Below are positions 50,347 through 63,168 of a DNA stretch of 64,000 nucleotides, piece after piece. Source of the stretch: Trichostrongylus colubriformis (Eukaryota; Nematoda; Chromadorea; Rhabditida; Trichostrongylidae); the NCBI GenBank assembly GCA_963978905.1, contig OZ022256.1:27243426-27307425 (forward strand), read 5' to 3'. Position 1 is the first letter of the stretch. Every line of letters starts with the position of its first letter. Both the position numbers and the translations under genes were made by a program. Under the pieces are notes generated by a model, which worked only from the letters and a program-made list of their open reading frames with translations, was not told the DNA's origin and did not search any database.

Positions 50347-51918
50347 CAGTGCGTTTCATAATTATAAGGTCACCCCTGAATTTCAGGTTTTCTCGACAAC
50401 ACTCCATTGAGGGATCTTTTCAGTCTCATAGACGGATTCCTCACCTGAAATAACCCCCGTGTCCGATTTTTGGTAGCAGTCTCGTTTACCTTATGTTTTT
50501 AGGAGTATTTTTTGTTTTTTGCACCGTTTCATAATTATAAGGTCACCCTGAAAAAAGAAAAAAGTTAAGGTCCCGGCAGGTCTGTGACGGTAGATTTGTC
50601 TTCCAAATACATCTTCGAGATACATATTCAATCGTCTTGTGGCTAGCTTCTATGTTCCAAGAGAAAAGCCCAGATTTGGGATTCTTGTGATGCTAGGCTC
50701 AGTTTGAGAGCCATTCCAAAAAGAATCGGAAGATACCTGTGCTCAGTTAGATGACATCTGAGAGATTCAATGTCTTAAGATGTTTTTCAGGCTCTGGATT
50801 CCCTCGTGAGATTATTACCATTAACGAGGAAGGGATTGTGGGGGGCACTTCCTACAGCACCTCCTCCATGGACCTGATTTGTTTGGAGGTAAACCATCTT
50901 TAGTCTGGAATCACAGCGTGTACAGCTGCGAGGAAGGAGCAGAAACATCACTGAAGAAATAATGAAGTAGTTTCCGAGGCCTACAGCACACCATAGGGCG
51001 GAACGACTTCAATTCATAAAGTTGTTCTTGAGCCACGGATTGAACGGAACTGTATTTGTATGGCAGTTGCACCCCGCATGCGAATAATTCCATCCGAATT
51101 GTACTTTTGAGTTTGAAAATACTCTATTTGTATGGTGCTGACGGGTAGAGGTAGTACTAGCTTGGTCTGGGAAGTGCGTCGATCTAGCGGAGCCTCGGCA
51201 ATTTTTCTGGAAGAAGGGTGATGGCCTGAGTGATTTTCGGCAATGAGGTTGCATTGAACCTTGCCTTCGAAACCTGTAGAATGGACTCCAGAGGCTGCTA
51301 AAAGATCCTACGAAGAAATCAACTGCCTTTTAGAGCCGACCGGCTCTTCATAATTGTGTCTAACAGCATGACAAGGCTGTTGTTCACGTAGGTCATTCAA
51401 CGGAATCGTGGTTAAAGTTCCGAAATACGGACCTCCAGCAATAGATAACATGCAGTCTTGGTCTCAGCTCTATTGGGGAGACCTGGAAGACATCGCCACA
51501 AAAATATTTACCCTAGTAATCGCCAGTTCTAGGAAGCAAAGCTGCTGAAACAGGCAATTGTTGAAGACTGGAACAATATCTGTGGTAAGGCTCTTCGAAA
51601 TTTCCTTTCTACTTCCCCAAGCGGCTGGTTGATGTCGTTCTTAATCAGGAGGGAACCATAGATTATGAGCTCCTTCGAATGCGCTGTTAACTCTAGCAAA
51701 TCTCCTCTTTCTTCGGAGTGACCTTATAATTATGAAACGGCACGAAAATCAGAAAATATTTATAGAAAAATCGGGCTATAAGGTAATGTCATCAAAACTA
51801 GTATGGAAGGGTTTTCTGTGGTGGGGAATCTGTAAAAAATACTTAAAAATTTTTCGGCTGGCTGTGTGTTCTGAAAACCGGAAATTTGGGGGTGACCTTA
51901 TAATTATGAAACGCACTG
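50347..51918 (+). mobile_element. Tc1-like DNA transposon with complete ends (1,572 bp)
   Basis: Ends are CAGTGCGTTTCATAATTATA and its exact inverse, each flanked by TA, the Tc1/mariner target site. Inner copies of the same motif (TTTCATAATTATAAGGTCACC near 50524, and its inverse near 51712-51735) lie about 180 bp in from each end, so each terminus holds two motif copies, as in Tc3-like elements with two transposase-binding sites. The interior carries a decayed transposase on the + strand. Confidence 0.88.
50840..51690 (+). pseudogene. Decayed Tc1/Tc3-like transposase
   Basis: Fragments in several frames follow the family order. Near 51215-51300: GRRVMA.VIFG, ALNLAFETCRMDS, at the place of the family's SVMVWG block. 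Near 51365-51430: QHDKAVVHVGHSTESWLKF, in place of QQDNAxxH, with the catalytic aspartate region altered. Near 51450-51500: SQLYWGDLEDIATKIF, in place of NPIENxWG. Near 51540-51600: KQAIVEDWNNI and LRNFL. Multiple stops and frameshifts; dead. Minus-strand ORFs in this interval are shadows. Confidence 0.72.
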
Positions 51919-52009
51919 TAGGTTAACAACTATATATAAGTATCCATTACATCCAATTCTATAAAAACTTGCATGATCGCTCTCACTTTCTCGTTTCTGA
52001 TCCTGTACA

Positions 52010-52860
52010 GTGGCGTTCAATCACATGCCCATCTTAGCACTCTCATTTCAACTCCGTGAAGTTGCTTTTCATGCACCTTGTTACGGACCAGCATTCACTA
52101 CAGCACAGCACTGCAGGCCTAATCACCGCTCGGTACATCTTTCCCTTGGGAACAATAGAGCACGGTCGATGGCCCAGAGTTCCCGTGGACCTATATCCTA
52201 AAGACTACCTACGGTAACCTTGGCGAGACTTATGCAACGTTCATAGGCAGCGGAATCTTTGATGCCTCCTTCTTCCATTTCACTACTCGTTGGTCCTCCT
52301 CGTTCCAGAACCTTACCACTTTCAATTCTGAGGAGCCGCCTTCTTAAAAGCACGTGGTCTATTTCCGTTTGTCTCCCTTCAGTGTTTGAATTACCTTCTG
52401 AGTTTCTCTTTTCGCGGAGAGCGTATTACAGCCGATTCGTTGACTGCAGCTAGATCATGCGCCCTCTCTCCCTCAGCATTCCTCGACTCAACGCCTTGAC
52501 GCCCGTGCTTCGTCGAGGGCCAGATAGAATTCATCGCGTTCGACTTCGGCAGCCAGCTTGCGGTGCGCATACCGTCAGTATAGTGCAGTGCTTTTTCTTC
52601 ACGTCCATCCTCACAGCCATGATTCTGTCGATGATCCTGTGCACTGCAAAGACACCCTCCTTGAAAGGCTACGCTATGGCGCTGCCATCTCAGTTGATGT
52701 CTTGTCTCCGACCATCATCCGACGGAGAATTCGTTGGAGTTTCGTTATGAAAAGAATTTATAATGAGAGGAGACGTTACGAAGAAGTTAGGGAGTTTAAA
52801 CGGATTATCCAGTGGCTGTATAATTTCGCATTTTAGTCAAGGTGGCACTTTTAAGAAAAA
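52010..52860 (-). mobile_element. Decayed non-LTR retrotransposon with internal deletion
   Basis: The minus strand shows part of an endonuclease (DRIMAVRMDVKKKH, LTVCAPQAGC, then DEFYLALDEA, about 52690-52520). It then goes almost directly to the reverse transcriptase tail (EGGIKDSAAYE near 52270, then MYRAVIRP, SECWSVTRCM and FTELK near 52130-52030, in place of the usual RPVxLYGSECWxxT). The palm domain is missing. Related to RTE/L1-like worm LINEs; rank uncertain. The + strand ORFs in this interval are shadows. Confidence 0.7.
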
Positions 52861-55800
52861 TGGAGCGAAAAGTTTCCCATGTTTCAGCAGGAACTCGGTG
52901 TTGGCGCGTGCATTTCTTCATTTGCCATATATTTTATCTTGAGAGTCTTCCCGGATCACTTTGAAATCAGAGTCTTGGGCATTTTTAGGTCGCTGTATCA
53001 TTACGCAGAGCCTATGCATTTATATTCATCATGCGTATCCATTATATAATACATACCCATTACTGCCATAATCCTCCTCCTATTTGCCTGAGCAATATGA
53101 TTTTTCACGTATTAGTTTCCTCTACCTTCGCCAAAAGTGCGTAAACTCATCCACTGTCACGAAATTTGTTCATGATGATTCATCTATTACGACACAACGA
53201 CAGCTCCATTGAAAATAGCCACGATGCGACTTTTGCCGTTAGACAACAATGAGTTTTCTTATCATTCTTGTCATGTCATCGTTTTTATGAGATAAGCTCT
53301 TCTTTAAAAGTCTCTTTTACAGAACCGACGGCAAAGACAAGGGGAAGCGAGGACGGGCTGACGAAAACGACGACGAACATGAGAGCAGGAATCAGGCGAG
53401 AGGACTGGCCAATGTGAGGACGAATACAAGGACGATAACGATCAGTAGAGCATCGCTGCATTTGCCTCGTGTTATAGCTATCATGAAGTATGTTGTTTGA
53501 GTTTTTAGCTATTTTACAAACTCGCCCCAATAAAAGTGTACTTTCTCTACTCAGTGTGCCGACAGACATTGGGTTTCAGTAGATGTCCAACATCCACTCA
53601 CGAATCGTAGTTCTCATATTTCCGCACGAGACCTGTTTTAGTAGCACAGGAGTTTAACGGTAGGGTATATTCTTACGGTATTTCCCATACTTTATTTATT
53701 TTGCTCTTTTGCAATGCTTGCTGCTCGCTCACGATACATATTTGGTGCACTCGTACTTATGGGTATTTGTCATGGGTAATCGCTTCTTGATCATTTGGAT
53801 CGACGTCGGATCGATACCTCGAGGGATGTCAACAATCGAAAGACAGTAGATAACGTAGTAAGGAGTGGAAGGATGCTCAATGGTAAACCACTCGTGAGCA
53901 GTCATAGATGTCAGGAGCATTTTTTAAAAGCACAACGTACTTTTCCGTATGTGTGGGCACCACAAATCCCACATTTTTGCTGCGACTCGCCTCAACCACC
54001 GATCGCTGCCAGCCATGGGTCACGGAACCTTGCCCATAAAGCATATCACTTAATATTATTTCGGGTTGAATCATATTTTTTCATTTTTCCTTTGTACTGC
54101 CACGAAAGGCAGACGCCCAAAGAGAGCGTAGGAAACAAAACGAACACCATCATTACGCTGGATGGATGTCGGACGGAAATATTCTTCACATCGTCCTGTA
54201 CCAGCAGAAAAAGATCAATCCGCGGCCTCCTTTGATGTGTGTGCAATTCCGTCGGGGTTTGGCAGTGCGACATGCGGCATGCGTACGAGTTTGGGGCGCC
54301 CTATGTAGTTGAATACTAGGTGATTACCATATCGCTAAGCTAAAGTTAGGTGCAGTACCATAACAACCAGTCGGATTGGCCGGCTAACGCTGGCCTCGTA
54401 GAATCTGCGACTCTCGATCTTCGCGCGCTTTGGAGGAAGGAGCTCCGATGTGTGGGTGTTTCAAACAACCATAGTTGAATTTCCAACTGTCATCAGCTTT
54501 CTCTGACACGAAGAGATAGGGAGTGGGAGTTTTGTACAGGATACTAGTTGGCACCTTTACCTCGCACCTCTCTCGCCTAGCACCTTGGCATACTGGGTGA
54601 CCTCACTTAATTGATTGCTCTGCTTACGGTTAGCGGGTTTCACCATGTCTCTTAGGATTCATTAGCCTTTAGTTCTCTTTTGTAACTCGAAAGAAGGTAC
54701 TCGACGTTTTGTATCACTGATATGTTTTGGCTCATTGCAGACTCTGAAGAAGGCGATTGTGCCGAAACTTGGTCGAATAAATATTATATCAATCTCGGAG
54801 GCTCAAGGAAGTCATACTGATTGTGGTCCATATGCCGATATTAATTGAGAGTCGAACATGGAGTGTAATGACTATTCCTTCAGAACAAGGAACCAATTCA
54901 GTCAATATTCAGCTATCACTACATTGGAACAATTTTGCAGGAAGTCCAACTGTAGAGGTAATTCGGGTTAATTAATTGAGAAGATGACCTGCGTTTCCGT
55001 TGGCGCGATACGCAGGAATTCGGTACAGCTAATTTTTCTCTGAAGTTTCCAAGGGGAATAGAACAGCATCCTGATCCCTATCATCGACCCCCGTTTCAAG
55101 CACCGGCGTCAGTCAGTCCAGTACGGTCAAAATTAAATAAGATTGACATTATCCTAGGGCCAAATGACGTCTGTACGCGAAATGGATGCCACGGGTTCGG
55201 AACGCTGAATTATTCAAGCGGCGCTACTATCTTCTAAGCTTTAGGAGGAGAACGGCAACCAGGCACAAAGATTCAAGCAAACTTGCAAAATTTTGGACAC
55301 ACTCGGGCGGTTTGAAACGAATAACATATTAGTGATCAACACATCGGATTGTTCTGATGAGAAAGTTTTCGCTGTATTTTGTGAGAAAATTTGCGAGAAA
55401 TCCTTTTTGCGCGTCTGGTGCATATCGCACCAACTTGGTGCTAACATCGGGAATAGAGGTCATGTTCGTGATGAGAATTTCGGATGACCCCTGCACGAAG
55501 TTTCAGCAAAATTCTTTTTTTGCTACCTCACATTTCCGGGATAGCGACAACTGAGTAGTACTCAAATTTAAAAGTGTAAGGTGTTAGAAAATGACATCAG
55601 TCAAAATAACAATGCGAAACAATCACAAATTGAGATCGTTCTATTTAAGGAACTGAGTCAGACCAATTTGTTAAAAATTACCGAGGTGAGAACCCCTCTC
55701 CAAATTTGAATTCCATAGCTTCAATTACAGATCGTATCCGTTTTCCCTATCCAGTTGTATTTGTGTGGCTCACGGTCGGTGCTCATTCTTTTCATTTCAT

Positions 55801-56980
55801 TTGGTTATCAATCAGTCAATTAGTTCGAGATTTGATACACATTTGATTGAATATAGTTCGTTACCTTTACTCCATTCTCATATGTATTGACGAGAAAAGG
55901 TCAACGGGCAATGCAGCTAATTAAGCAAGGTCACCTAGCATGTCTTGGTTTTGATGAGGTGCGAGAGGTATGAAGTAGGTGCGAAAAAAGGTGCTAACGT
56001 GTAATGTGTACAAAAAGTAGCACACTCTAACAGATACCTGGTCTACTTACAACCCCGCCCACCTAAGACAGGTCCCTGTCAAGGTCCCTATCAAGGGTAA
56101 TAGTAGAGACTGTTGGGACCGAATATGAAAAAAAGTCGAAGCGCTCAATGGCGCAGAAGTGAAGAAAAAGGAACGGCACAGTCATAAACTCGAGAAATGG
56201 TACATTCTTCCTTCCGGGGGGAGGGAGGCATGATAAAAAAAAGGTGAGCAAGGCCGTTGAGACAGTTGGCAGCTGTTGGAAAAAGGGTATCCTTTGAAGT
56301 TCAGGGGTGCTCTCCATCGTGAGTTTATGCCAAACACCTTCCACGGCCCTAGCTTTCATCTGGGTGCCTCATTGAGAGGCATTGCCCACATTTCCCCTAT
56401 CACCGTCTTTAACTGCTCTAATAACACCTTGTGCACCTGAAATCTTCTACTCTTATTCGCCTTCCATAACTCTTTATTTCTATCCAATAAGAGAATAGGA
56501 AGCGATAGCAAATCACTGTGATCATTCGCTTACGTCTGAACACCTATGACACCATTCTAAACCTACCTATTCGCTCGTTAAGATCTCGGAACGGATAAAG
56601 CGCTATCCTTCAGTGCTATCCTATTTATCTTTAGGCTGTACCGGAGCCCGACTACGCATTTTACTTTGAGCACTGCCCATTGAGAATAGACCTGCCCATT
56701 ACGGAATCTTTATCCTTCGGAATCTCATCGCTGATCACAACCACTTTCCCCACATTAAAGACACAGTTCACGATAACTTTCGTGCCCTGCCCTGCCTCTC
56801 TCTAAAAAGACTCTCGGTGTGTTGAAGAACACATAATATAGGAAGAACCGAAGGAAACTCCCAAAATCCTTGAAAATAAGGTGTCCTTGACGTTTGACTT
56901 CGACGAGTTTGCAATCAAGAAGCAAGCATTTCAGCAAGTTTTCACGTGATAATAGCATTCGATAAATTTGCTCTCACTAT
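52861..56980. other. No gene assigned; one exon-like piece and a retroelement-like tail
   Basis: At 53323-53500 (+), after TCTCTTTTACAG, a frame of about 58 codons rich in charged residues (TDGKDKGKRGRADENDDEHE) ends at TGA. It could be an exon, but nothing around it joins to it. Near 54740-54790 the phrase GACTCTGAAGAAGGCGATTG with CCGAAACTTGGTCGAATAAA resembles the 3' region of Penelope-like or LINE elements. The + ORF at 53795-54235 and the minus ORFs show no motif. Confidence 0.3.
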
Positions 56981-56984
56981 AGGA

Positions 56985-57960
56985 TTTCCCTTATGCTATC
57001 TTATCGCAGTCGATATCATGCCTCTTATCCACGTAGGTGCCACCGCTGCCTCGCTATGAACTGTGCCTTTAAGGCCCTTTTTGGAACTAAATTGGCACTT
57101 ATCGGTCTAAGTGCAGAATATTTCAGCGCATGCTCCATGGTCCCCCACAATAGGTGCCAATTTGCTTTATTTCTGTCCTTTGCTAGGTGCCTCTTCCAGA
57201 AATTATTCGGCGACCTTGGCACAGCGTTAGGGTGTGACTTGAAGAGCTAAATTAGAAATTTTTCACTTGAGTAACAGATGTTTATGCGCGCGCCGCTCCT
57301 AGTGTACAGTTTGATTATTTGTCACGTATCTGCCCATGCACTACCTATCCCACTCCTGACGTGACATTTACAGATTGTCTTTCAGATAGTTTCGATTTTC
57401 ATGAGAGATGCATCCATCTTAACAAATCACCCATCGCTTCTTGAAAGGAGCCCCTGACTTGTGCTGGAGCCAAACCACGAACTTTTGTTGTAAGCTTCAC
57501 CATTAGAATAACCCCCTCCCACTATGGGCGAGTCTTCTCCATCATATCCAGCAGCCCATGACTAACCTTATCTCAAATTCTCCCCACTTCTGAGCCATTT
57601 TGGAAGTGAATAAGAGATTTTTACCTAAGCAATGGATGTTCCAGCGCACGCTCCGCGTTCAGTGGGCGAGACGTGGCTTCGTTTCTTTACACACTCTTGG
57701 TATCGTTTATGTGCGCCCTCTCGTCCCGCTACATAGAACTGTGCCTGTCCCCACTTTTACCCACGTTTGGAGCATTTCAGAACTGAATTAGATTGATTTC
57801 GACTATCCAATTTTCAGCCCTGGCCCCGCCCAGCGTAGGTGTAGCGTAACAATGTTTATGTGCGCCCTTACTCCTTCACCCATGCACTACCTACTTTACA
57901 CTTGACCCGACCCTAATAGATGCGCTTTAGATAGATCTGAATTTCGTGACATACAAAAAC
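56985..57960. repeat. Degenerate direct repeats of about 300 bp
   Basis: Phrases such as TTTATGTGCGCCC (57709, 57852) and TTTATGCGCGCGCC (57281), GCACTACCTA (57338, 57884), and GAACTAAATTGG/GAACTGAATTAG/GAAGTGAATAAG recur with loose spacing. This suggests three or four strongly diverged copies of one unit. The ORFs at 56993 and 57600 are repeat frames without motif. Confidence 0.4.
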
Positions 57961-58099
57961 AGACAGACTCAGCCGATGATGCAGGGTGCGGCAAAGTATT
58001 GACCGCTTGACTAAAGCTTGCTATAGTGAGAAAAGAATACGAATCAACATCCAATTTATTTGAAATTAAAAGATTGACCAACGACAACGACTCATAAAC

Positions 58100-58800
58100 T
58101 GTACCTAAAGTTCGATTCTACTGCTTTTGACCTGAATACACTGGCGGTGACGGTGAGAAAAAGCATATACCCTGCGCGGCAGGTAGTAGTTGTTTAAATC
58201 GCCCATGCTTTCTTGAGAGCAGGTACAAGCCTTGCTTCCTGAGACGCTTCAAACGTGCTCCCAAGCGGATTCATATCCGGCCTATTCGGGGCCCACTGCT
58301 GCGAGGTTATAACGTTATGAAGGTTTTCTTTTCACTACTGTTCCACCAGTCGCGCCTTGTGTGCCGGAACTGAATTCTTCAGAAGGATATGAGGACTGGC
58401 TCCGAAGTGCGACATCAGTCAGGGATGTGCGTGCTTATTGATTAATCATGAGATAGTTCTCCTGATTGATTTCGACTCCTGTATCTACGAAAACAGGAGG
58501 ACATCTCCCGTTTGTGGTGATGCACCCAAAAACCATCACGCTGGCTGCGTTCGATGCTCTCGAAACAGCTCCTCCGGCGAAATTAGCAGACTTACGATCC
58601 TTTGACAGTACCCGATTGTTCTGCTTGTTGACCAACGGCGCGCGCCTCGTCAGATCCATGCATCCTTTCATTCTCATTCCCTTATTTTTCTCCGTAAAAC
58701 CAGCAGCCTTGTAAATTTTGTAGCTCTTATTCAGCAGCTTGTCATGATCTTTCTTTTTGACCAACTTCACACTGATTATCATTCTTTGGCCATTCTTCTC
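58100..58800 (-). pseudogene. Tc1-like transposase fragment
   Basis: The intact stretch (58782-58435) holds KQNNRVLSKDRK, SNAASVMVFGCITTNGRCP and VDTGVEINQENYL, the central block of a Tc1-like DDE transposase. Downstream, in other frames, come LLKNSVPAHKARLVEQ (the second acidic position is Asn here), QQWAPNRPDMNPLG (third catalytic position) and ALKKAWAI. The N-terminus is lost where repeat A copy 2 begins (58832). It is a different lineage from the element at 50347. Confidence 0.8.
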
Positions 58801-58831
58801 ACTGAATTACTGGAATTTCGTCGAATCCTTT

Positions 58832-59571
58832 AAAGGCACCGGGAGGGGGGCAAGGGCGGAATAACGTTTACAAAAACAATGGCGTCTGAAAACAAACATA
58901 TGGGTTCGGTAGATACAATGTGTAACGAAACCGGCGTTGAAAAACGCGCCATAGGGCGCTATTTGCCACCAGGGCGCGCTTCCGTCCGAGCTGCAAGCTT
59001 CCATGGCCGAGCCACGTTTCGTTCATTTTAAAGCTTGTCTTCGGCCTGATGTAATCTTATTTTTGCATTATTTCCTCTTTAGACTGTTTTTAGTGACATA
59101 TTTTACTTGTTTACTTATAGATCTTCTTAATTGTGCATTTCTATACCTGAAAATCTCAGAAGGGTCAAATAAAGTCGGGGGGACGCAACTTTGCGTCGAC
59201 GTCGAAGCTCCTTTCCCTTACTAGGCTAGGCTAAAATTGATATCCCCTCCTCCCACATTAAAAAGCATCTGTCAAAGCATAGGTCTCATCTGCTTTAGCC
59301 TAACCCTAGGAAGGGAAAGAAGCTTTGACGTGGGTGAAAATTTTGCGTCCCCCCCCCGACTTTATTTGACCCGTAAGTACATCTAGAAACAATATAAGCA
59401 AGGACAAAGTAAAAACTATAAGGAAAAAACAAATCTATAATAGAACCATCTTCTTTTGGCACCATGCCAAGGCGTCAAATTGGCGAGTTTGTGCAATGGC
59501 GGCCACTCAAACTCGTCCACACTACGTCTGTTCTACAGTAAGCCAAAATTACCCCCTCTTGGTGTCTTTAA
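58832..59571 (+). repeat. Dispersed repeat A, copy 2
   Basis: Matches 754-1530 end to end with shorter G and C runs, including the internal hairpin (about 59160-59378). Its left edge abuts the Tc1-like transposase remnant, as if it had inserted into that element. The minus ORF at 58807-59004 is the same frame as 682-924 in copy 1. Confidence 0.75.
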
Positions 59572-62500
59572 TGAACCATTTCAACAATGGCTCGCGTAAT
59601 TACTGTTTTGGAGCATCACTCCCAGATGTAAGTTTGGGTGGTTCAGTCTGCGGTAATTCAAATGGATGCCGTAGTAGCTTGGCACTTTGAGTTCGTTGCC
59701 TGGAAATCTCATTTCTAGTGTCCAAGCGTTTGGTGGGGGGGGGGGGACACTTGAGATGTTTGGCTGTGGCTTGAATCTTCTGTTTTCCTCCTCTTTTGAA
59801 CGCATGTTTCCATCTTGCCTATTGACACTTGAGCTACAGAATCTTATTTTTAGTTGACGCCATTTCTTCAGCTTGATGTAGTATCTCTTTTCCTTCGAAC
59901 CAATATGCTGTGTATGACACGATGTTTTTTCTGCGCTGCTGCATCTTTGACCTCAAGCTTTTGATGATTAAGCTTTTTGAGATTAAGAAGGTCTCTAACG
60001 TTTCGGCCTAATTGGGAGAAACCATGGGACCTTAGAGCCTCAAACGCGTATGGCTCTTGAATTAGACTCGTTAGAGCATACAGTTGCCTAGTTGATTCAT
60101 GTTGTGAGAGGCAGTGATCTTGATCATTATGTTTTGAGATTATTGGAAGCCTTTCCGATGTTTGGAGGTACTGGGATTTTTTGTTGTTTTAATGCATCCT
60201 GGAAGCCTGAATATCGGGAATCCTTTTTCCTTGTGTCACGAGACTGCTGCATTTTTACGATTTTCTTACTCAGAAGAGGGCGGAATAGTGCGAGCTCACA
60301 GTGGACTCAGAGTTCAGGGTCGGGCTTCATTGAGATTTTGAGAAGGAAGAGTGGGATTATAGAACGCACCTTCTATTATTCCTCGCGAACTTACAGTAGT
60401 ATGATGAATTCGCTTGAAATCCCATTCAATCAAAAATTTATCTTCAAGTTGCCACAATTATCGTTCGTCCTTCTCCATAACATTTGAATTCACAAAGCGT
60501 TTCAAATGGGCAATTAAGCCAATTGTGTCGACGTGCTGTCTAGTCGTGCAAAGGAAGGCGTATACGTACCAGAAATTGCCGGCTAGAAACAATTATAAGG
60601 TACGTTTTTTGGGCCGGGATACTATCGCAGTGCCACCGGAATTTCCTTCGAGTTTCCTTCTCATCTTAATCGGTTTTTTCATGGTAGGCTGTAGTTGACT
60701 TGCATGTTTGAACCCTGTGAAAATTCGAGAAAACAGAAAAAAGAGAGATCACGAAATCGTGGGCAAGGGTACTGATCAAGGTACGCGATTCGAGCCCTAA
60801 AAGGCGTACCTCATATAATAGTGAGCACGTGTGATAGAATTTCTGTTTCTAGCGGTGTTAAACCTCTTTTTGTTTTTGTTTAATTTGTTTTTCGAATTGA
60901 ACTGCGTTTATTAGAGCATGTTAATTGTCCGCGGACATCTGATTTGAGCAACGAATTGGCGTATGAAAGGACTGGTCCTTCGTTCTCATGTTTTAAACCT
61001 CGATATTGACATATGTGAGTTCTCCATTCCCGGGCGATGCGCCATGTTTTGAGGCATCACCCCCAAATGTAAGTTGGGTGGTTCATTCTGCGGTAAGGAA
61101 TCAGTTTTAAGCAGGAAAACAGTTTTACACATTTATCTACAAATTCCACAATCGTACTTTATCTCAAATCATAATGATCATGACGACCCGTCTCGACGAT
61201 GGCCCCCAAGGTGGCTTGATCGACGTCGACTTTACTTGATCTCTTAAGTTACCATCGATGCCAGCGAGCCCGCCTACCGTTCCTGTTCGCCAGAAGTTCT
61301 CTATGAAAGCACGAAGCGAACAGTGGTTCGCAGTCTCAGCCGTGCGTCAAAGTTCGTCCCGTCAGTGCTGACTCGATTCTCGGCCGGCTATTACCGCCGT
61401 ATCGCCTGACTCGGAGACTCCCCCGAACGCCTCCGCGCTCCTCTTATCCTCAGTGGGCGGAGCCTAAGTAACATTAGAATGAGGGTTCATGACAGTTACC
61501 GTCGTTGGGCGACCTGAACGACGACGGTTAGCAACTTTCCCATCTGTTTTGAATAGTTGCACACTGTACAGTCCTAGGTAGGACGTAAAGCGTATTCGCA
61601 ATTCTTTCAGTGGACGTGTTGCATCAGTGCAACTCAACTATGGAAACCCGTTTCATATTGAGAGCAACCACTGAGCAGAAACCAAACAACGGCAGGTAAC
61701 TTATGGAATATAAAGTGAACCTCTCTCTCTGAAGCATTAGAGCATACCTATAAGCCAGTCACTAATTGTGGATAAAAACGGATAAGTTACAAGAAGCCTA
61801 GGCTGTCCATACTTCTGCCTCTCCCTGTATATAGTTCGCAGTGGGTGACTTAAAGAGACAGTTTACGATAATATGAGTGTCTTGGTTCCATCCGTGAGTA
61901 GATAGGCCAACGGCACAACGGCAAAGCGTGTTCCATCACCGGGCGTGAGTGTTGAGCGCCAAACGCGTAAAGAACCCGTAAGTCAGCTGGCGGCCACCGT
62001 CTCAAGATGGCTCACACCCGTTCTACGACTTAGCCAGCAGAGCAGCGGTGGCATCCACGTGGATAAGTGGCTTGATAGGACTGCGATAAGATAGGATAGG
62101 GAGAATTCCTATAGTAACAGCAACCTTATCGAACGATATTAACACGCGAAAACTTATTCAAATGCTTGCTTCTGAGTTGAAAACTCGACGATGCAGAAGG
62201 TCGGAAACACCTTATTTTAGGCATTTTCGGAAATTTTTTTTGGCTGCTCCCTCGCTTATGTGTTCTTCAGCACCCTCAGAGTCTTTACGGAACGTTAAGA
62301 CGCATGAAAACTATCGTGAATTATGCCTTTAAATAAGTGGGCCGTAGGTGTCAAAGAGGTGACATCTCCATCCCGGTACCCTACGAAACTGCCAGCCACG
62401 TGGCGTTCGCTGTGAGAGGACCATCAGAGACGAAATATTATGTGAATGCGTGGGATTCCTTCCTTCACCGGGGCTCTACGCCGGCAGTAGAGAAGCAGAT

Positions 62501-62920
62501 TGAGGTTTTTGCAAAGATCTCATTCTGCTTCTCTGCTTCTGCAGAGATGCATCTCATATCGCCTTCCGCATCCATTATTATACTGGCTTAGCTCATCGCA
62601 CCCTATCGGTGTCAACACCGGCGTTGGTACCCTGTCAGTGTCGACGTCAGGCAAACGTAAGTGTCGGGATCTGTGCCTCTGTCACTGATTCCATGACATT
62701 AGTATAATGCGATATGAAACACGGAGATTGCACTCTGCACCACCACGTCCTACCAGCGTCAGCGCCGCTGATTATGTATGCAGCCATGGTGAGGGTGGTT
62801 ACTGCCGCAGAAATTTCCAAAGTCTGATTTTTTGCGGCGGTAATCCATTGCTCGCGACTTCACACTCACTTGCTACCAAAATGACCTTTCGGTGAACTTT
62901 TCAGCTGTCACTTATTAGAC
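59572..62920. other. No gene assigned; pair of direct repeats
   Basis: 59604-59656 and 61045-61097 share TGTTTTGxxGCATCAC, CCxAATGTAAGT and GGGTGGTTCATTCTGCGGTAA. The GC-rich stretch after the second (61160-61570) may be a solo LTR or other element end. A poly-G run lies near 59733. ORFs at 60092-60698, 62337-62688 and 62707-62895 have no motif; the last has a cysteine-containing patch (CSHGEGGYCRRNF). Confidence 0.35.
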
Positions 62921-62921
62921 A

Positions 62922-63134
62922 TTCTCAACAGTGCCTCATTATGCTGTAATCAAGGTGATTGAAGAAGCCACATCAGCACTTCGTGACTGCAGTGGCACTA
63001 CGCGAAATTGCGGGTTCGGTTTCGATCCATGTGGAAATTACGTTCGTGACGGGAAAAAGATTACCAGATTCGACAATGCAAACCTCACAGTAATCTCAGC
63101 GCTGTCAGCATGCGCTGTACCTACTGCTATGTAG
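62922..63134 (+). CDS. Candidate terminal exon of an unrecognised gene
   Basis: After CACTTATTAG a frame of about 70 codons reads VIKVIEEATSALRDCSGTT, then NCGFGFDPCGNYVRDGKKI and SALSACAVPTAM, and ends TAG (63132-63134). An AATAAA follows at once (63143). Codon use and the four cysteines look protein-like, but no upstream exon could be linked and no family is recognised. It ends only 34 bases before the ATG of the second receptor. Confidence 0.35.
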   Translation, partial: FSTVPHYAVIKVIEEATSALRDCSGTTRNCGFGFDPCGNYVRDGKKITRFDNANLTVISALSACAVPTAM

Positions 63135-63168
63135 TTTTGAGTAAATAAATACCGCAGACTTTCTTCTC

